The notes below the pieces were generated by a model. It was not told the origin of the DNA, searched no databases, and worked only from the letters and a program-made list of their open reading frames with translations. From assembly GCA_028281265.1 (NCBI GenBank), contig JANQKE010000011.1, positions 1 through 64,000 of the forward strand: a DNA stretch of 64,000 nt, written 5' to 3'. Below, one piece after another: positions 1 to 8,994 of this stretch; position 1 is the first letter of the stretch; every line of letters starts with the position of its first letter. The stretch is from Alphaproteobacteria bacterium (GTDB lineage Bacteria; Pseudomonadota; Alphaproteobacteria; DSM-16000; Inquilinaceae). A program made the position numbers and the translations under genes.

Positions 1-142
1 CTGCGGTCCTCATCAGGCCGCTTCTTTTTGCCTTGACCAAAAATAGTTATGTAAATATCTATCTAAAAGATTATGGGAACAGGGTTAATAAATCGTTAAG
101 AATAGATGAATTTTGAAAGCGATGACGCAATATATTTGAGGA

Positions 143-1759
143 TCAGCACATCGACAGAAGGTTTTTCTGTATTTTCCGTAGGCTGGTCAGATCAAGGCCG
201 GCCAGCCGGCAACGGGAGGGCGAGGAATAGTCGTATAGGGGCCTTGAAAGGTCTTCGAGCTTCGGAAACGCGCGATAGGCGGCGACGATATCCTCCGCCA
301 GCAGGATATGAGCGCCGTTCTCCCATCTGGGGTCGTCATAGACCCAGGCGGCTTTGCCCCCGCCCAATGTGGGGGATTCGGTCCATATGCTGATCTTCCA
401 TTCCGCATCGGGCCGGTTGACGAGCACGATCACCACATGCGGGTATCCTTCGATGATCGCCTGGGCGCAGGCCAGTTTCGCAACCTCGAAGGCGTCGCTT
501 CCCGGCGCGTCATTGACTTCGACGACCGCGGAACAGCCCATCAGCCGCGCGGCGGCTCCCAAAGCTTGCCAGTAGCCGAGATGGCGCAGGTCGCAGATAT
601 CGATATTGAGGCCGTCGACTGGCGACAGGGCGGCGGCGATCCTGAAGAGATGAAACACGGTGCGGCGCAGGACGGTTTTGTATCTCCAATAGAGTTCTGT
701 CCATTCCGCGCTGTATGGCGAAGGCCTGTCCCTGTTGCGGATATCGGCGAACAGGTCGAAATCGAACAGCCGCCGCCCATCGAAGCCGGGCAGAAGGCGC
801 TGATCGTCCCGCATATGCGCCTGCGGTTCGCCGAGCACCATGGTGAAAGCGGACGGATTGACCTTGTTGGCGCGGCGGCCCAGCAGGTTCTGCGTGCAAT
901 AGGACCGGAACGCCTTTTGATGCACGGTGGGGCCTTCCTCGTCCCGGATCACAACGTCCAGCACCTGAATCTTCAGTTTTGTACATTGATCGCGCAAATA
1001 CGGAATGAGGAGATAGACGAACTCCTGCTGCGCGAGACTGTAGGGATCGCACTCGTCGATGAAGTTGACGATAGCCATCGTCTGCGGCCGCTTGCGGCAA
1101 GCGTCGATATGCGCGTAGACATTGGACATGACGAAGTCGCCCTGCGCAGGGCGGCCGAAGCGCATATGGCGGCAATCGTTTCCCGCAAAGCGGCGGCTGA
1201 AGGCGGGACCGGTGCCGAGCCGCCGTTCGACCCGCTTACCGGTCATGACCTCATGCGGCGATGCGTAGAAGCGCTCGAGAGCCCGTAAAGGGCGCGTCAC
1301 CGGGATCTTGGAATGGGGGATGATCCCGCTCCCGCGCGCCCGGTCGACAAACGGGTCCTTGTACTGCTCCGAGAACCACGCATCATCGAGCGGGACGACA
1401 TCCGCCGCCGCATCCCGGCCCGATCCATGCCGGATGTCGTCGACCGACTTCCCGCTTTCGATGCAGCGGCGGCCTTCTATCCTGGACAGGCTCTCGATGT
1501 AGAACGTGTCGTCAAAGCCCGGAAACCGGTAGTAGCCCTTGGCGAGGGCACCGTCCTTAAGCTCCAGGTCGAAGAGGTTGCGCGGGATGCACAGCGTGAA
1601 GCGGTCCTCGCGATCCCATGCGACGATATGCTTGTCGAGCGCGGTCGGACCATCGAGGCGGATCGTCCGGAATACCGCCAGGACCCGCGCCTTGGTCAAC
1701 GCGGGCAAGCTCTTGAAGGCTTCCAGTACCGATGAATGAACGGCCAGTCTGAATTGCAT
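143..1759 (-). CDS. hypothetical protein, 538 aa
   Basis: A long open frame begins with MQFRLAVHSSVLEAFKSL and I do not recognise its family. The first 50 residues resemble the start of a RelE/ParE-like fold by eye (short helices, then a charged strand region), but the protein is far too long to be a simple toxin. The C-terminal third alternates hydrophobic strands (HVVIVLVNRP, WKISIWTES). No signal peptide or membrane segment is seen. It lies alone, with toxin-antitoxin modules upstream on the same strand, so an accessory or defence role is possible but unproven. Confidence 0.6.
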   Translation of the reverse strand: MQFRLAVHSSVLEAFKSLPALTKARVLAVFRTIRLDGPTALDKHIVAWDREDRFTLCIPRNLFDLELKDGALAKGYYRFPGFDDTFYIESLSRIEGRRCIESGKSVDDIRHGSGRDAAADVVPLDDAWFSEQYKDPFVDRARGSGIIPHSKIPVTRPLRALERFYASPHEVMTGKRVERRLGTGPAFSRRFAGNDCRHMRFGRPAQGDFVMSNVYAHIDACRKRPQTMAIVNFIDECDPYSLAQQEFVYLLIPYLRDQCTKLKIQVLDVVIRDEEGPTVHQKAFRSYCTQNLLGRRANKVNPSAFTMVLGEPQAHMRDDQRLLPGFDGRRLFDFDLFADIRNRDRPSPYSAEWTELYWRYKTVLRRTVFHLFRIAAALSPVDGLNIDICDLRHLGYWQALGAAARLMGCSAVVEVNDAPGSDAFEVAKLACAQAIIEGYPHVVIVLVNRPDAEWKISIWTESPTLGGGKAAWVYDDPRWENGAHILLAEDIVAAYRAFPKLEDLSRPLYDYSSPSRCRLAGLDLTSLRKIQKNLLSMC

Positions 1760-1812
1760 TGTTCAAAATCTCCCCATGAATAATATGGGGAATAGATCTT
1801 AAGAATCGGTAA

Positions 1813-1865
1813 ATGCTCATAGCGGGTTCTTGAGGCGGTAGCGCTGCCGCGGGTCGTAGAGCACG
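1813..1865 (-). repeat. 3'-end remnant A of the 3299-4021 gene
   Basis: On the minus strand this encodes VLYDPRQRYRLKNPL followed by a stop, a near copy of the last 15 residues of the HTH protein at 3299-4021 (VLYDPLRRYLLKDPL). It is the most diverged of three copies. It marks the downstream end of the second duplicated toxin-antitoxin unit. Confidence 0.75.
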
Positions 1866-1930
1866 CTACGGCGCGGTCCGCCGAAGCACCGGCCTGCCGC
1901 TGTGAGGCCACAAGCCCCGATCCGGGCGGA

Positions 1931-2233
1931 TCAGCCGCCCGACAGCCTGCCCGGCACATCCATGTTGCGATGCAGGACGCGGATGATCAGGATCTGTCCG
2001 TCCTTTTCGATCCGGTAGACGATCAGGTGCTTTTCGTAAGGGTGGAGACGGACCGGGGGGTCGAATTCACGGCGCTCCGGGGCGATGTAGGGTGAAGCCG
2101 CCAGCATGGCAAAGCGCTGCTCCAGCCCATCGAGATAGGCGCGGCGCTGCTTTGCGCCCCATTGCTCCTGGGTATAGCGCCCGATGTCCCGGATATCGCG
2201 GCCTGCCGCCGTGCTGACGCGATAGCTAGCCAG
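1931..2233 (-). CDS. parE: ParE-like toxin (RelE/ParE superfamily)
   Basis: The frame reads YRVSTAAGRDIRDIGRY, then QWGAKQRRAYLDGLEQRF, and ends in LIVYRIEKDGQILIIRVLH plus a short tail. This is the usual ParE order: Y-x-L/V-S-x-x-A, a two-helix hairpin, then beta strands ending in I-I-R-V/I-L-H. About 100 residues matches the family. No ATG is present; the frame opens at or near a CTG overlapping the end of the upstream parD by 8 bases, so the start is tentative. Family members poison gyrase or cleave mRNA; the target here cannot be told from sequence. Confidence 0.75.
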   Translation of the reverse strand: MASYRVSTAAGRDIRDIGRYTQEQWGAKQRRAYLDGLEQRFAMLAASPYIAPERREFDPPVRLHPYEKHLIVYRIEKDGQILIIRVLHRNMDVPGRLSGG

Positions 2234-2477
2234 CGTCCCGGTCGAGTTCGCGCTGAACCGCCTCCATCGAGAAATCCGCCTCCACGCCGCTCTCCAGCCC
2301 CTCGTCGATCAGCGTCTGCAGCTGCGCGATCTCTGCGGCGCGGTCCTGGTCGCGGCGGATCAGGTCGCGGACATAATCGCTGGCGTTGCTATAGCGCCCG
2401 CTGCGCGCCTGGGCCTCCACCCATTGCTTCATCGGGTCCGGCAAAGAGACATTCATCGTGGCCATGGCGTCCTCCAT
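2226..2477 (-). CDS. parD: ParD-like antitoxin, copy 2
   Basis: An 83-residue antitoxin with an N-terminal ribbon-helix-helix (MNVSLPDPMKQWVEAQ, then GRYSNASDYVRDLIRRD), the hallmark of ParD/CC2985-type antitoxins. The acidic C-terminal tail would wrap the cognate toxin. The N-terminal half is nearly identical to the parD at 2942-3205, whereas the tail differs. It sits directly upstream of, and overlapping, the ParE-like gene. Start choice is between MEDAMATMNVSL and the internal ATG of MATMNVSL. Confidence 0.85.
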   Translation of the reverse strand: MEDAMATMNVSLPDPMKQWVEAQARSGRYSNASDYVRDLIRRDQDRAAEIAQLQTLIDEGLESGVEADFSMEAVQRELDRDAG

Positions 2478-2569
2478 GAAACCAGCATGGCATCAAATGA
2501 CAATCTTTGTCAATTCTCATCACCTGCTGCGCCTTGCCGGTGCCATGAGGGCCATGGCCGTGTTCCGGC

Positions 2570-2625
2570 CCTATAGCGGGTCCTTGAGACGGTAGCGCCG
2601 CAGCGGGTCGTAGAGCACGGCGGCG
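2570..2625 (-). repeat. 3'-end remnant B of the 3299-4021 gene
   Basis: A second copy of the terminal codons of the 3299-4021 gene, preceded by the same downstream flank (GCCATGAGGGCCATGGCCG) that follows the intact gene at 3271. It separates the two parDE modules and implies tandem duplication of a unit of about 0.73 kb. Confidence 0.8.
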
Positions 2626-2664
2626 GCTGATTGCAATCAGGGTTCCCCGGCTCGTGCACGCCGC

Positions 2665-2955
2665 TCAGGGCAAGGCGTTGGTGTCTTCGCGCCCAAGGAT
2701 GCGCATGATGTCAACGCGGCCATTCGGGCCGACCCTGTAATAGATGGAATGCACGCCGAAAACGCTGCGCCGATAGCCGGGGCGGATGTGCTCGACAGAC
2801 GGGTAGAGATGCGGACGCTCAGCGATCTGTCCGAAACGCTCAAACAGTCCATCGAAATACAGGTCGGCCTGGGTCAGGCTGAAAGTCTCGATCCCGTAGC
2901 GGTAGAGCCGCCGGATATCGGCTTCGGCGTCTTCACTGAGCCTATAGGCGTCCAT
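2665..2955 (-). CDS. parE: ParE-like toxin
   Basis: 96 residues beginning MDAYRLSEDAEADIRRLYRYG with the later strand pair SVFGVHSIYYRV and VDIMRILGRED. Both blocks are characteristic of ParE toxins. It overlaps the upstream parD by 14 bases, giving a translationally coupled operon. Its sequence is clearly different from the ParE-like toxin at 1931-2233 even though the two antitoxins share an N-terminal half, so the toxin-specific parts have been exchanged or have diverged. Confidence 0.85.
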   Translation of the reverse strand: MDAYRLSEDAEADIRRLYRYGIETFSLTQADLYFDGLFERFGQIAERPHLYPSVEHIRPGYRRSVFGVHSIYYRVGPNGRVDIMRILGREDTNALP

Positions 2956-3205
2956 CGCCCCTCAGTTCCGCCTGCACTTCCGCGCGGATCGTCTCCATGC
3001 CGCTCTCGGAGAAACCGCTGTCCTCGGCACTCATCAAGGCGGCGCGGATGCTCTCGATCTCTGCGGTGCGGTCCTGGTCGCGGCGGATCAGGTCGCGGAC
3101 ATAATCGCTGGCGTTGCTGTAGCGCCCGCTGCGCGTCTGGGCCTCCACCCATTGCTTCATCGGGTCCGGCAAAGAGACATTCATCGTGGCCATGGCATCC
3201 TCCAT
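2942..3205 (-). CDS. parD: ParD-like antitoxin, copy 1
   Basis: 87 residues starting MEDAMATMNVSLPDPMKQ, a ribbon-helix-helix antitoxin. A longer frame begins at 3241, but the conserved start equivalent to the second copy is at 3205. The C-terminal half (IRAALMSAEDSGFSES) differs from copy 2, as expected if each tail is matched to its own toxin. Like other ParD proteins it would repress its own operon. Confidence 0.85.
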   Translation of the reverse strand: MEDAMATMNVSLPDPMKQWVEAQTRSGRYSNASDYVRDLIRRDQDRTAEIESIRAALMSAEDSGFSESGMETIRAEVQAELRGDGRL

Positions 3206-3298
3206 GAAACCAGCATGCCACGAAATGACAAGCTTTGTCAATTCTCGTCACCTGCTGCACCTTGCCGGTGCCATGAGGGCCATGGCCGTGTTCCGGCC

Positions 3299-4021
3299 CT
3301 ATAGCGGGTCCTTGAGCAGATAGCGGCGTAGCGGGTCGTAGAGCACGGTGGCGGGGTAGCGGTGCTCCGTCGCCCCATCCCGCAGAGCGGCGATTTCATC
3401 GATACTGATCACGCCCGGCATCCGCTCCACCGCCTTGCCGAAGCGCCGGATGAACCCTGCATAGTCCTCCAGGAAGCCTTCCGTCTGCATGTTCTCCCTG
3501 ATCCATCCGGAGATCGAGCCCATGATCTCGATCGCTTCGCGGGTTTCCGGGTTGAGATGTGAGGGCGGCGGTCCGGTCATGGCGATGTGGCAGAACATGC
3601 GGATCGTCACTTCGATCACCGCCCGGCCTCGGTCCCGGGGTGTTCGCAGGCGGAGGCCGTGCCGGGCGATATGGTCGCGGAACAGGCCGCTCTCGAAGAC
3701 AGTCTCGACGAAGTCATGGCCGCGCTTGCTGAGATAGCCGTCCTCGATCAGGTAATAGCCCGCCCAGCCGAAGTCGCGCGGCGATGCGATGGCCGCCTTG
3801 AGCAGGCTTTCCCTCAGCGCCGCGTAGAGCGCCCGCACCGATTTATCGGACAGGCGCATGCGCCGGGCGGTTTCGGTGGCGGGGACGTTGTCGGCAAAAG
3901 CGCGTAGGATGCGCAGGAAGCGGTATTCGGACAGCCTGGAATGCCGGTAGTACCGGTTGGCGGGGAGCCTTGTCCGGCTCCCGGTTTTCGAAACGGCGCT
4001 CCGGTTTTTCCATTGTTTCAT
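3299..4021 (-). CDS. helix-turn-helix protein of unknown function
   Basis: 240 residues. Residues about 30-75 (SEYRFLRILRAFADNVPATE, then ARRMRLSDKSVRALYAALRE) look like the HTH that precedes some IS1595-type transposases, but no DDE catalytic domain follows. The rest is helical and charged. The last 15 codons recur twice downstream as remnants. Role unknown; replication or transposon-accessory function is possible. It heads the duplicated toxin-antitoxin region, with no gene immediately upstream on the same strand. Confidence 0.55.
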   Translation of the reverse strand: MKQWKNRSAVSKTGSRTRLPANRYYRHSRLSEYRFLRILRAFADNVPATETARRMRLSDKSVRALYAALRESLLKAAIASPRDFGWAGYYLIEDGYLSKRGHDFVETVFESGLFRDHIARHGLRLRTPRDRGRAVIEVTIRMFCHIAMTGPPPSHLNPETREAIEIMGSISGWIRENMQTEGFLEDYAGFIRRFGKAVERMPGVISIDEIAALRDGATEHRYPATVLYDPLRRYLLKDPL

Positions 4022-4190
4022 AGAGGCTTATCGGGCGATGCCGCGCGCTTTGCTTCCCCAGGGCGTTCGACAGGATATTGATCCGCCGCTAGGGTGATGA
4101 AAGCCGCCGATGCCGGTGTCCCTTCGCCGCAGCCGGGCCGCTCCCTTCGGGAGAGGGGCCCACAGGTTCGGCAAGCACGGGAGAAGGGCG

Positions 4191-4628
4191 ATGGGTATGG
4201 CGCTGTGTGACGGCTGCTGGGGCGGCGGATACTGCCACAAGCGGCGGGCGGTGATGCTGAGCGATGCGGAGCTTGGCGATGCGGAGATCATCCGGGGCAT
4301 CCGGGCGACGGCGTATCGCCAGGGGGTGACGCCGGAGCACTGGCGGGACCATGCCGCCAATCTCTACCGCGATTTCCCGGGCTGGATCGCCGATGCGCGC
4401 GGGCGGGCGGTCTTCATCGACATGGAACCGCTCGAAGACGCCGGGCGCGAATGGTTCGAGGATTTCTGCTGCACGCCCTGCCCGGATCACGTGACACCGC
4501 GCGTGCGCCGCGAGGCATGGGAGCGCGTGCGGGCGCTCGGCACTATCCTGCGGGCCGCCTTCCCGGTCGAGGCGGCGCTGTGGGGTGTGCGTCCGGCCAA
4601 TGACAATGCGCCGCCGGGCGCGGTGTAA
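4191..4628 (+). CDS. hypothetical protein with two CxxC motifs, 145 aa
   Basis: The start ATG at 4191 follows GGAGAAGGGCG, a good ribosome-binding site, and is preferred over the upstream in-frame ATG at 4110. The protein has CDGCWGGGYC near its start and CCTPC near residue 106, so metal binding is plausible. The family is not recognised. It lies upstream of small membrane genes and a coupling-protein fragment typical of conjugative elements, which suggests element cargo. Confidence 0.5.
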   Translation: MGMALCDGCWGGGYCHKRRAVMLSDAELGDAEIIRGIRATAYRQGVTPEHWRDHAANLYRDFPGWIADARGRAVFIDMEPLEDAGREWFEDFCCTPCPDHVTPRVRREAWERVRALGTILRAAFPVEAALWGVRPANDNAPPGAV

Positions 4629-4769
4629 AGAAACTTTCTCAGCATAATCAAAGCGCTGGCAGGTGTTGGCGGGGGTTATCCCCCGCCTGCGCCCCTTGAT
4701 CCGGGGTATGACCGGCCGGGCGGCGGGCGATGGCGCACCGCCTGCCCGCACCGCATCAAAGGAGGCGCG

Positions 4770-5069
4770 ATGATCGGAACACAGGACAGGCACCGCGAGG
4801 CCGGGCGCTCGGTCTTCATGGGCTCGATGCAGGGGCTCGCGAACGTCCTGGCGCTGGTGGCGGCCTTTTTCGGCACCCCCATGGTGCACGGGCGGACCAG
4901 CGCCTGGGTGCAGGATTTCGTGGCGCGGCATTACGGCCACGGGCTGGCGGATATCACCGCCTTTGCCTGGTTCGTGATCTGCGCGCTGCTGATCTTTTTC
5001 ATCGCCAGGGCGTCGATCGGCACGGCCCTGGTTTTCGGCGGGCTGGCGATCGCCACCCGCTTCCTGTGA
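4770..5069 (+). CDS. small membrane protein, 99 aa
   Basis: Two hydrophobic segments (GLANVLALVAAFFGTPMV and ITAFAWFVICALLIFFIARA) flank a loop, and AAAGGAGGCGCG lies just before the ATG. It is followed by a 37-residue membrane peptide and a VirD4/TraG coupling protein in the same direction, with short gaps, consistent with a transfer-region operon. No family is recognised. Confidence 0.6.
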   Translation: MIGTQDRHREAGRSVFMGSMQGLANVLALVAAFFGTPMVHGRTSAWVQDFVARHYGHGLADITAFAWFVICALLIFFIARASIGTALVFGGLAIATRFL

Positions 5070-5101
5070 GAGACGGACCAACCCGAAAGAGGAACAGACT
5101 C

Positions 5102-5215
5102 ATGAGCAGATACCGCGAAATCGGACGCGTTTACAGGAAGGACAAGGACAAGGGCTGGATCGGGGGGCTGGCCGTGATCGGCCTCATCATCCTGGTCATC
5201 GCGGCGGCGGCGTAG
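5102..5215 (+). CDS. 37-residue single-pass membrane peptide
   Basis: A short gene encodes a basic N terminus (MSRYREIGRVYRKDKDKG) followed by one hydrophobic helix (LAVIGLIILVIAAAA). GAAAGAGGAACAGACTC precedes the ATG. It fits tightly between the 99-residue membrane protein and the coupling-protein gene. Function unknown. Confidence 0.5.
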   Translation: MSRYREIGRVYRKDKDKGWIGGLAVIGLIILVIAAAA

Positions 5216-5316
5216 AGGCCCGTACGCCGCCTCTGGCGGGGGCGAAGGGGGGCCGGATGCGGGGACACGGCACCCGGCCCCCTGTTCCACAATACAACCC
5301 AAAGGGGAACGCAGCG

Positions 5317-6213
5317 ATGCAGGCGCTCACCAATGAGATCGACCGCTTCGGCTCGGCGGCCTTCGCGGACCGGGCGGAGATCGCCCGCGCCGGGCTGTTC
5401 CGCCGGACCCCGGACAGCCTGCTGACGGGGTTCTTCGGGGACAAGCCGCTCTGGTATGGCGGGGCGGGCGGGGTGCTGATGGTCGCGGGCGCGCGCGGCG
5501 GCAAGCTGCGCGACATCCTGGCCTATAATCTGTGTACCGGGATCTGCACCGGCACCGTCCTGATCCTTGATATGAAGGGCGAATGCGCGGCCATCAGCCG
5601 GGACCAGACGGCGGACGCCAAGCATTGCTATTACTGGAACCCGTGCGGGCTGCACGGCCTGCCCAAGGACCGGGTCAACCCGGTCGACTATATCCGCGCG
5701 GACAGCCCCTCGCTGGTCTCGGACGTGAAAGTGTTCTGCGAGAACGCCGTTCCGCCCTCCGGCTCGGCGAACGGGGCCTATTTCGAGGGCCGCGCGCGCG
5801 AGCTCATCGAGGCGGTGATCCTGACCCTGGTGCGGCTGAACGGCGTGCTCACCCTGCCCGATCTGTACGGGGCGCTGAACCTGATCCCCGGCGGCGGCGC
5901 GGCGTGGCTCGATTTTGCCTTCGAGATGGCCGATTCCGGCGTCCCGCTCTCGGTCCGGATGGAGGAGGAGATCGCCGCCTCCCGCCATGAGAGCGGCGAC
6001 GGTTTCAAAAGCTTTTTAGGCGAGGTCTTCAAGGCCATCGCCCCGCTCTCTGACCCGGTGCTGATGGATTCGGTGTCCCCGCCCTATGATTTCTCGATGG
6101 CGCAGCTCTGTGATCCGGCCCGGGCGCATCAGGTCTATCTGATGCCGCCCGCGGAATTCGTGGCTGCCTGGGCACCGGTGATCAAGGCGATCTTCGTGGC
6201 CGGGAGGGCATGA
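5317..6213 (+). pseudogene. VirD4/TraG-type type IV coupling protein, C-terminally truncated
   Basis: 298 residues resemble the N-terminal half of TraG/VirD4 conjugative coupling ATPases: a substrate-tolerant N terminus, a Walker-A-like GARGGK at about 58-63 that lacks the usual Ser/Thr after Lys, a Walker-B-like VLILDMKGE, and later FEMADSGVPLSVRMEEEI. Family members are normally 550 residues or more. Here the frame stops shortly after APVIKAIFVAG, where homologues would continue, and the phage-like gene begins inside the last codons. It is therefore a remnant of a conjugative element broken at about 6195. Confidence 0.75.
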
Positions 6214-8702
6214 CCGACGAGCAGGCGGAGGCGTATTTTGAAGAACTGGTCGCACGTCAGCAGCTTGGCGATGCCGATGCGCTGCGGGAAGCCATGCGGG
6301 AAGCTGTTGCCGAGGTCCGTCAGGCCCAGGTCATGGAACGGCGCAACCGGCTCATGAACCTGCGCAAGCGGGTGGCCCGGCGTGGCTTCTATCGGCAGGC
6401 ACCCGGATCCGGTAGACGCTCGGGCGAGGCCATGGGTCTTGAGGCCACTTTGGTCGGGGTCAACACGCCGTTCGAAGGTGCTCGCAATTCGGTGGACGCG
6501 CACCGTACCGCGCTTGAACACGATTATGTGGTCGGCATGGTCAGCGAGTTGGACCGGACTGGCCTGATGCGCGACGCTCGGTCGGGCCGGTTCGACGATG
6601 ACATCGCCATCGAGGTGGCCGAACTGAACCGAGACGGCGGGCGGCCAGGCGCATCGGGCAACCAGCGGGCCGCCCGGATGGCGGCCATCATTCGCAGGTA
6701 TCAGCGGTTATCGGTCGACAATCTGAACGCCGAAGGCGCGTGGATCGGCAACTATGATGGGTACGTGGCTCGCACAAGTCATGATCCTGACTTGATTCGG
6801 GAGGCGGCCGGGCAGGGCCGTTCGCTCAACGACGCGTTCGACGCCTGGCGGCAGAAGATCGAACCGCTTTTGGACGAGCGGACGTTCGATGGCACCGGTG
6901 GTGCGCCGAACCGGACGCGCTTTCTGCGGTCGGTGTTCGACGGGCTGGTGTCAGGCGTGCATTTGAGGGGCGATGGGCTGGTCGGTGCGAAGGACCCGGC
7001 ATTCCGCGGACCCGGCAATCTGGGCCAGCGGCTGTCCAAGGCGCGACTGCTCCACTTCCGTGATGCGCGAGCCTGGATGCAATACCACCGGGAGTTCGCC
7101 CGCGGTACTTTGATGGAGAGCTATGTCAACAGCTTGCGGATCGCTGCGCAGAACACGGCGATCATGGCTCGGTTCGGGACCAATCCCCGGGCGGATTTCG
7201 AAGCCGATCTTCGCTGGGTTGTGGAGCGGATGCGGAAAGATGGCCGGGCGGATGCGGTACGGCGTTTCGAGACTTGGGAGCGCGGCGCACTTGAAAACCA
7301 GTTCGTGCACGTGTCCGGTGAGGGCTATATGCCCGCCAACCGGTTGGGAGCCCAGATCGGCGCCGGCTGGCGAGCGACTCAGAACATGGCCAAGCTCGGC
7401 GGCGCCGTGATTTCTTCTACGGGCGATGTGTTCGTCAAGGCGGGCGAGTTGCGCTACCACGGTATCGGGCTGCTGGACGGGTACGCAGACGGGATTGCGT
7501 CGATCGTGCGCGGTCGGGGGCAGGGCGAAATCCGTGAGATCGCGGATTTGCTGCGGGCCGGTGCAAGTGGCATGGTGGGATCGGTGGCGTCGCGTTTCTC
7601 CCCGACCGATCACATTCCGGGCCGGTTGTCGAAGCTGCAGGACACGTTCTTCCGGCTGTCAGGACTGCAGTATTGGACGGACGCGCAGAATGTCGGTGCG
7701 CAGCTCATGATGGCGCGCCATCTGGGAATGCAGCGCTCTGCGGCCTGGGCGCAGGTCAAGCCCCAAAGCCAGCGTTTGCTGTCCATGTACGGGATTGGCG
7801 CTCGGGAGTGGGAGGCGTTGCGGTCGGCCGACTGGAATCAGGCGAACGGCCGCCTCTATCTGACACCGGATGTCATCGACCGGATCAGCGCCGCTCGCAT
7901 GGTCGAGTATGCGCAGGCGAGCGGCAAGCTCGGACTTGACGCCAACGAGGACCGGGTTGCCAGGGCAGTGGCCAATGCAAGGCGGGATCTGCGGCACCGA
8001 CTGATCGGTTTCTATCATGATCGGGCCAATTTCGCTGTCGTCAGGCCCGGCGCGCGAGAACGGGCGTTGATGCTACGGAGCACCCGACCAGGCAGTGCAG
8101 AGGGCGAGGCGCTGCGGCTGATCATGCAGTTCAAGGCGTTCCCGGTGACGATGATCCAACGGACATTGGGCCGGGAGTTCTACGGCTATGGCGGTGATCC
8201 TGGCCGGTTCGTGGGCCTGGCGCACATGGCGGTAGCCTCGGTGATCTTCGGGTATGTCGCCATGAGCGCCAAGGATCTGATCAAGGGCCGTAGCCCGCGC
8301 GATCCGCAGAATCCGGAGACATGGCTTGCCGCAGCGATGCAAGGCGGCGGTGCCGGGATTTTCGGCGACTTCATGTTCGGCAAATTCAACCGGTTCGGTC
8401 AGGACTTGCTGACCACGGCGGCTGGACCGACGGCCGGCACGATCAACGATGTCGGCGCGCTGTGGGCCTCGGTAATCCGGGGTGAAGATATCGGCGCGCA
8501 AACGCTGCGGACGGTACTGGCCAACACGCCGTTCGCGAACCTGTTCTGGCTGCGGCCGGCGATGGACTATCTGTTCCTGTACCAGGTGCAGGAGGCGCTA
8601 TCGCCGGGGTACTTGCGTCGGATGGAGAGGCGCTTGGAGAGGGAGAACAATCAGCGGTTCTTCTTGCCGCCGAGCCAGAACGCGACTGTCTTCGGGGGTT
8701 GA
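6210..8702 (+). CDS. podovirus internal virion protein-like (830 aa)
   Basis: A very long, mostly helical protein whose C terminus (RLIMQFKAFPVTMIQRTLGR, then GFGYVAMSAKDL-type helices and FGDFMFGKFNRFGQDL) resembles the end of internal core or ejection proteins of T7-like and related phages. Such proteins are often over 1,000 residues, so the N terminus may be shortened at the junction with the coupling-protein remnant. Its ATG overlaps the stop of that remnant. It is the first gene of the phage-like block. Confidence 0.6.
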   Translation: MTDEQAEAYFEELVARQQLGDADALREAMREAVAEVRQAQVMERRNRLMNLRKRVARRGFYRQAPGSGRRSGEAMGLEATLVGVNTPFEGARNSVDAHRTALEHDYVVGMVSELDRTGLMRDARSGRFDDDIAIEVAELNRDGGRPGASGNQRAARMAAIIRRYQRLSVDNLNAEGAWIGNYDGYVARTSHDPDLIREAAGQGRSLNDAFDAWRQKIEPLLDERTFDGTGGAPNRTRFLRSVFDGLVSGVHLRGDGLVGAKDPAFRGPGNLGQRLSKARLLHFRDARAWMQYHREFARGTLMESYVNSLRIAAQNTAIMARFGTNPRADFEADLRWVVERMRKDGRADAVRRFETWERGALENQFVHVSGEGYMPANRLGAQIGAGWRATQNMAKLGGAVISSTGDVFVKAGELRYHGIGLLDGYADGIASIVRGRGQGEIREIADLLRAGASGMVGSVASRFSPTDHIPGRLSKLQDTFFRLSGLQYWTDAQNVGAQLMMARHLGMQRSAAWAQVKPQSQRLLSMYGIGAREWEALRSADWNQANGRLYLTPDVIDRISAARMVEYAQASGKLGLDANEDRVARAVANARRDLRHRLIGFYHDRANFAVVRPGARERALMLRSTRPGSAEGEALRLIMQFKAFPVTMIQRTLGREFYGYGGDPGRFVGLAHMAVASVIFGYVAMSAKDLIKGRSPRDPQNPETWLAAAMQGGGAGIFGDFMFGKFNRFGQDLLTTAAGPTAGTINDVGALWASVIRGEDIGAQTLRTVLANTPFANLFWLRPAMDYLFLYQVQEALSPGYLRRMERRLERENNQRFFLPPSQNATVFGG

Positions 8703-8707
8703 TGAAC

Positions 8708-8947
8708 TTACACGATAAGCCCGATTGTCCAGCCTATACCGTAGATGAGGGCTGCCGTTATCACTTGGCTGACATAGAGGCTAATCATGCGCCCCGCTGG
8801 GTTTGGCCCCAATATGTAATGCCAAGCCCATCCCTTGACTTCTGCATAACCAATACATCCAACAATCGCGAACAGCAACAGCCACAACATAGACTGTTCT
8901 TGGTATCCAAGGACTGCACAAGAGATAAATAGAAAAATATAGAACAT
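8708..8947 (-). CDS. small membrane protein, 79 aa
   Basis: Three hydrophobic stretches (MFYIFLFISCAVLGY, MLWLLLFAIVGCIGY, MISLYVSQVITAALIYGIGW) lie in a stretch noticeably lower in GC than its surroundings. It fits between the convergent internal virion gene and the OmpA-like gene. No family is recognised. The local composition suggests horizontal origin. Confidence 0.5.
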   Translation of the reverse strand: MFYIFLFISCAVLGYQEQSMLWLLLFAIVGCIGYAEVKGWAWHYILGPNPAGRMISLYVSQVITAALIYGIGWTIGLIV

Positions 8948-8994
8948 GTAAGTTCGCCTCGCTTCATTTGATTAGCAAGCCTATAACCAGAAAC

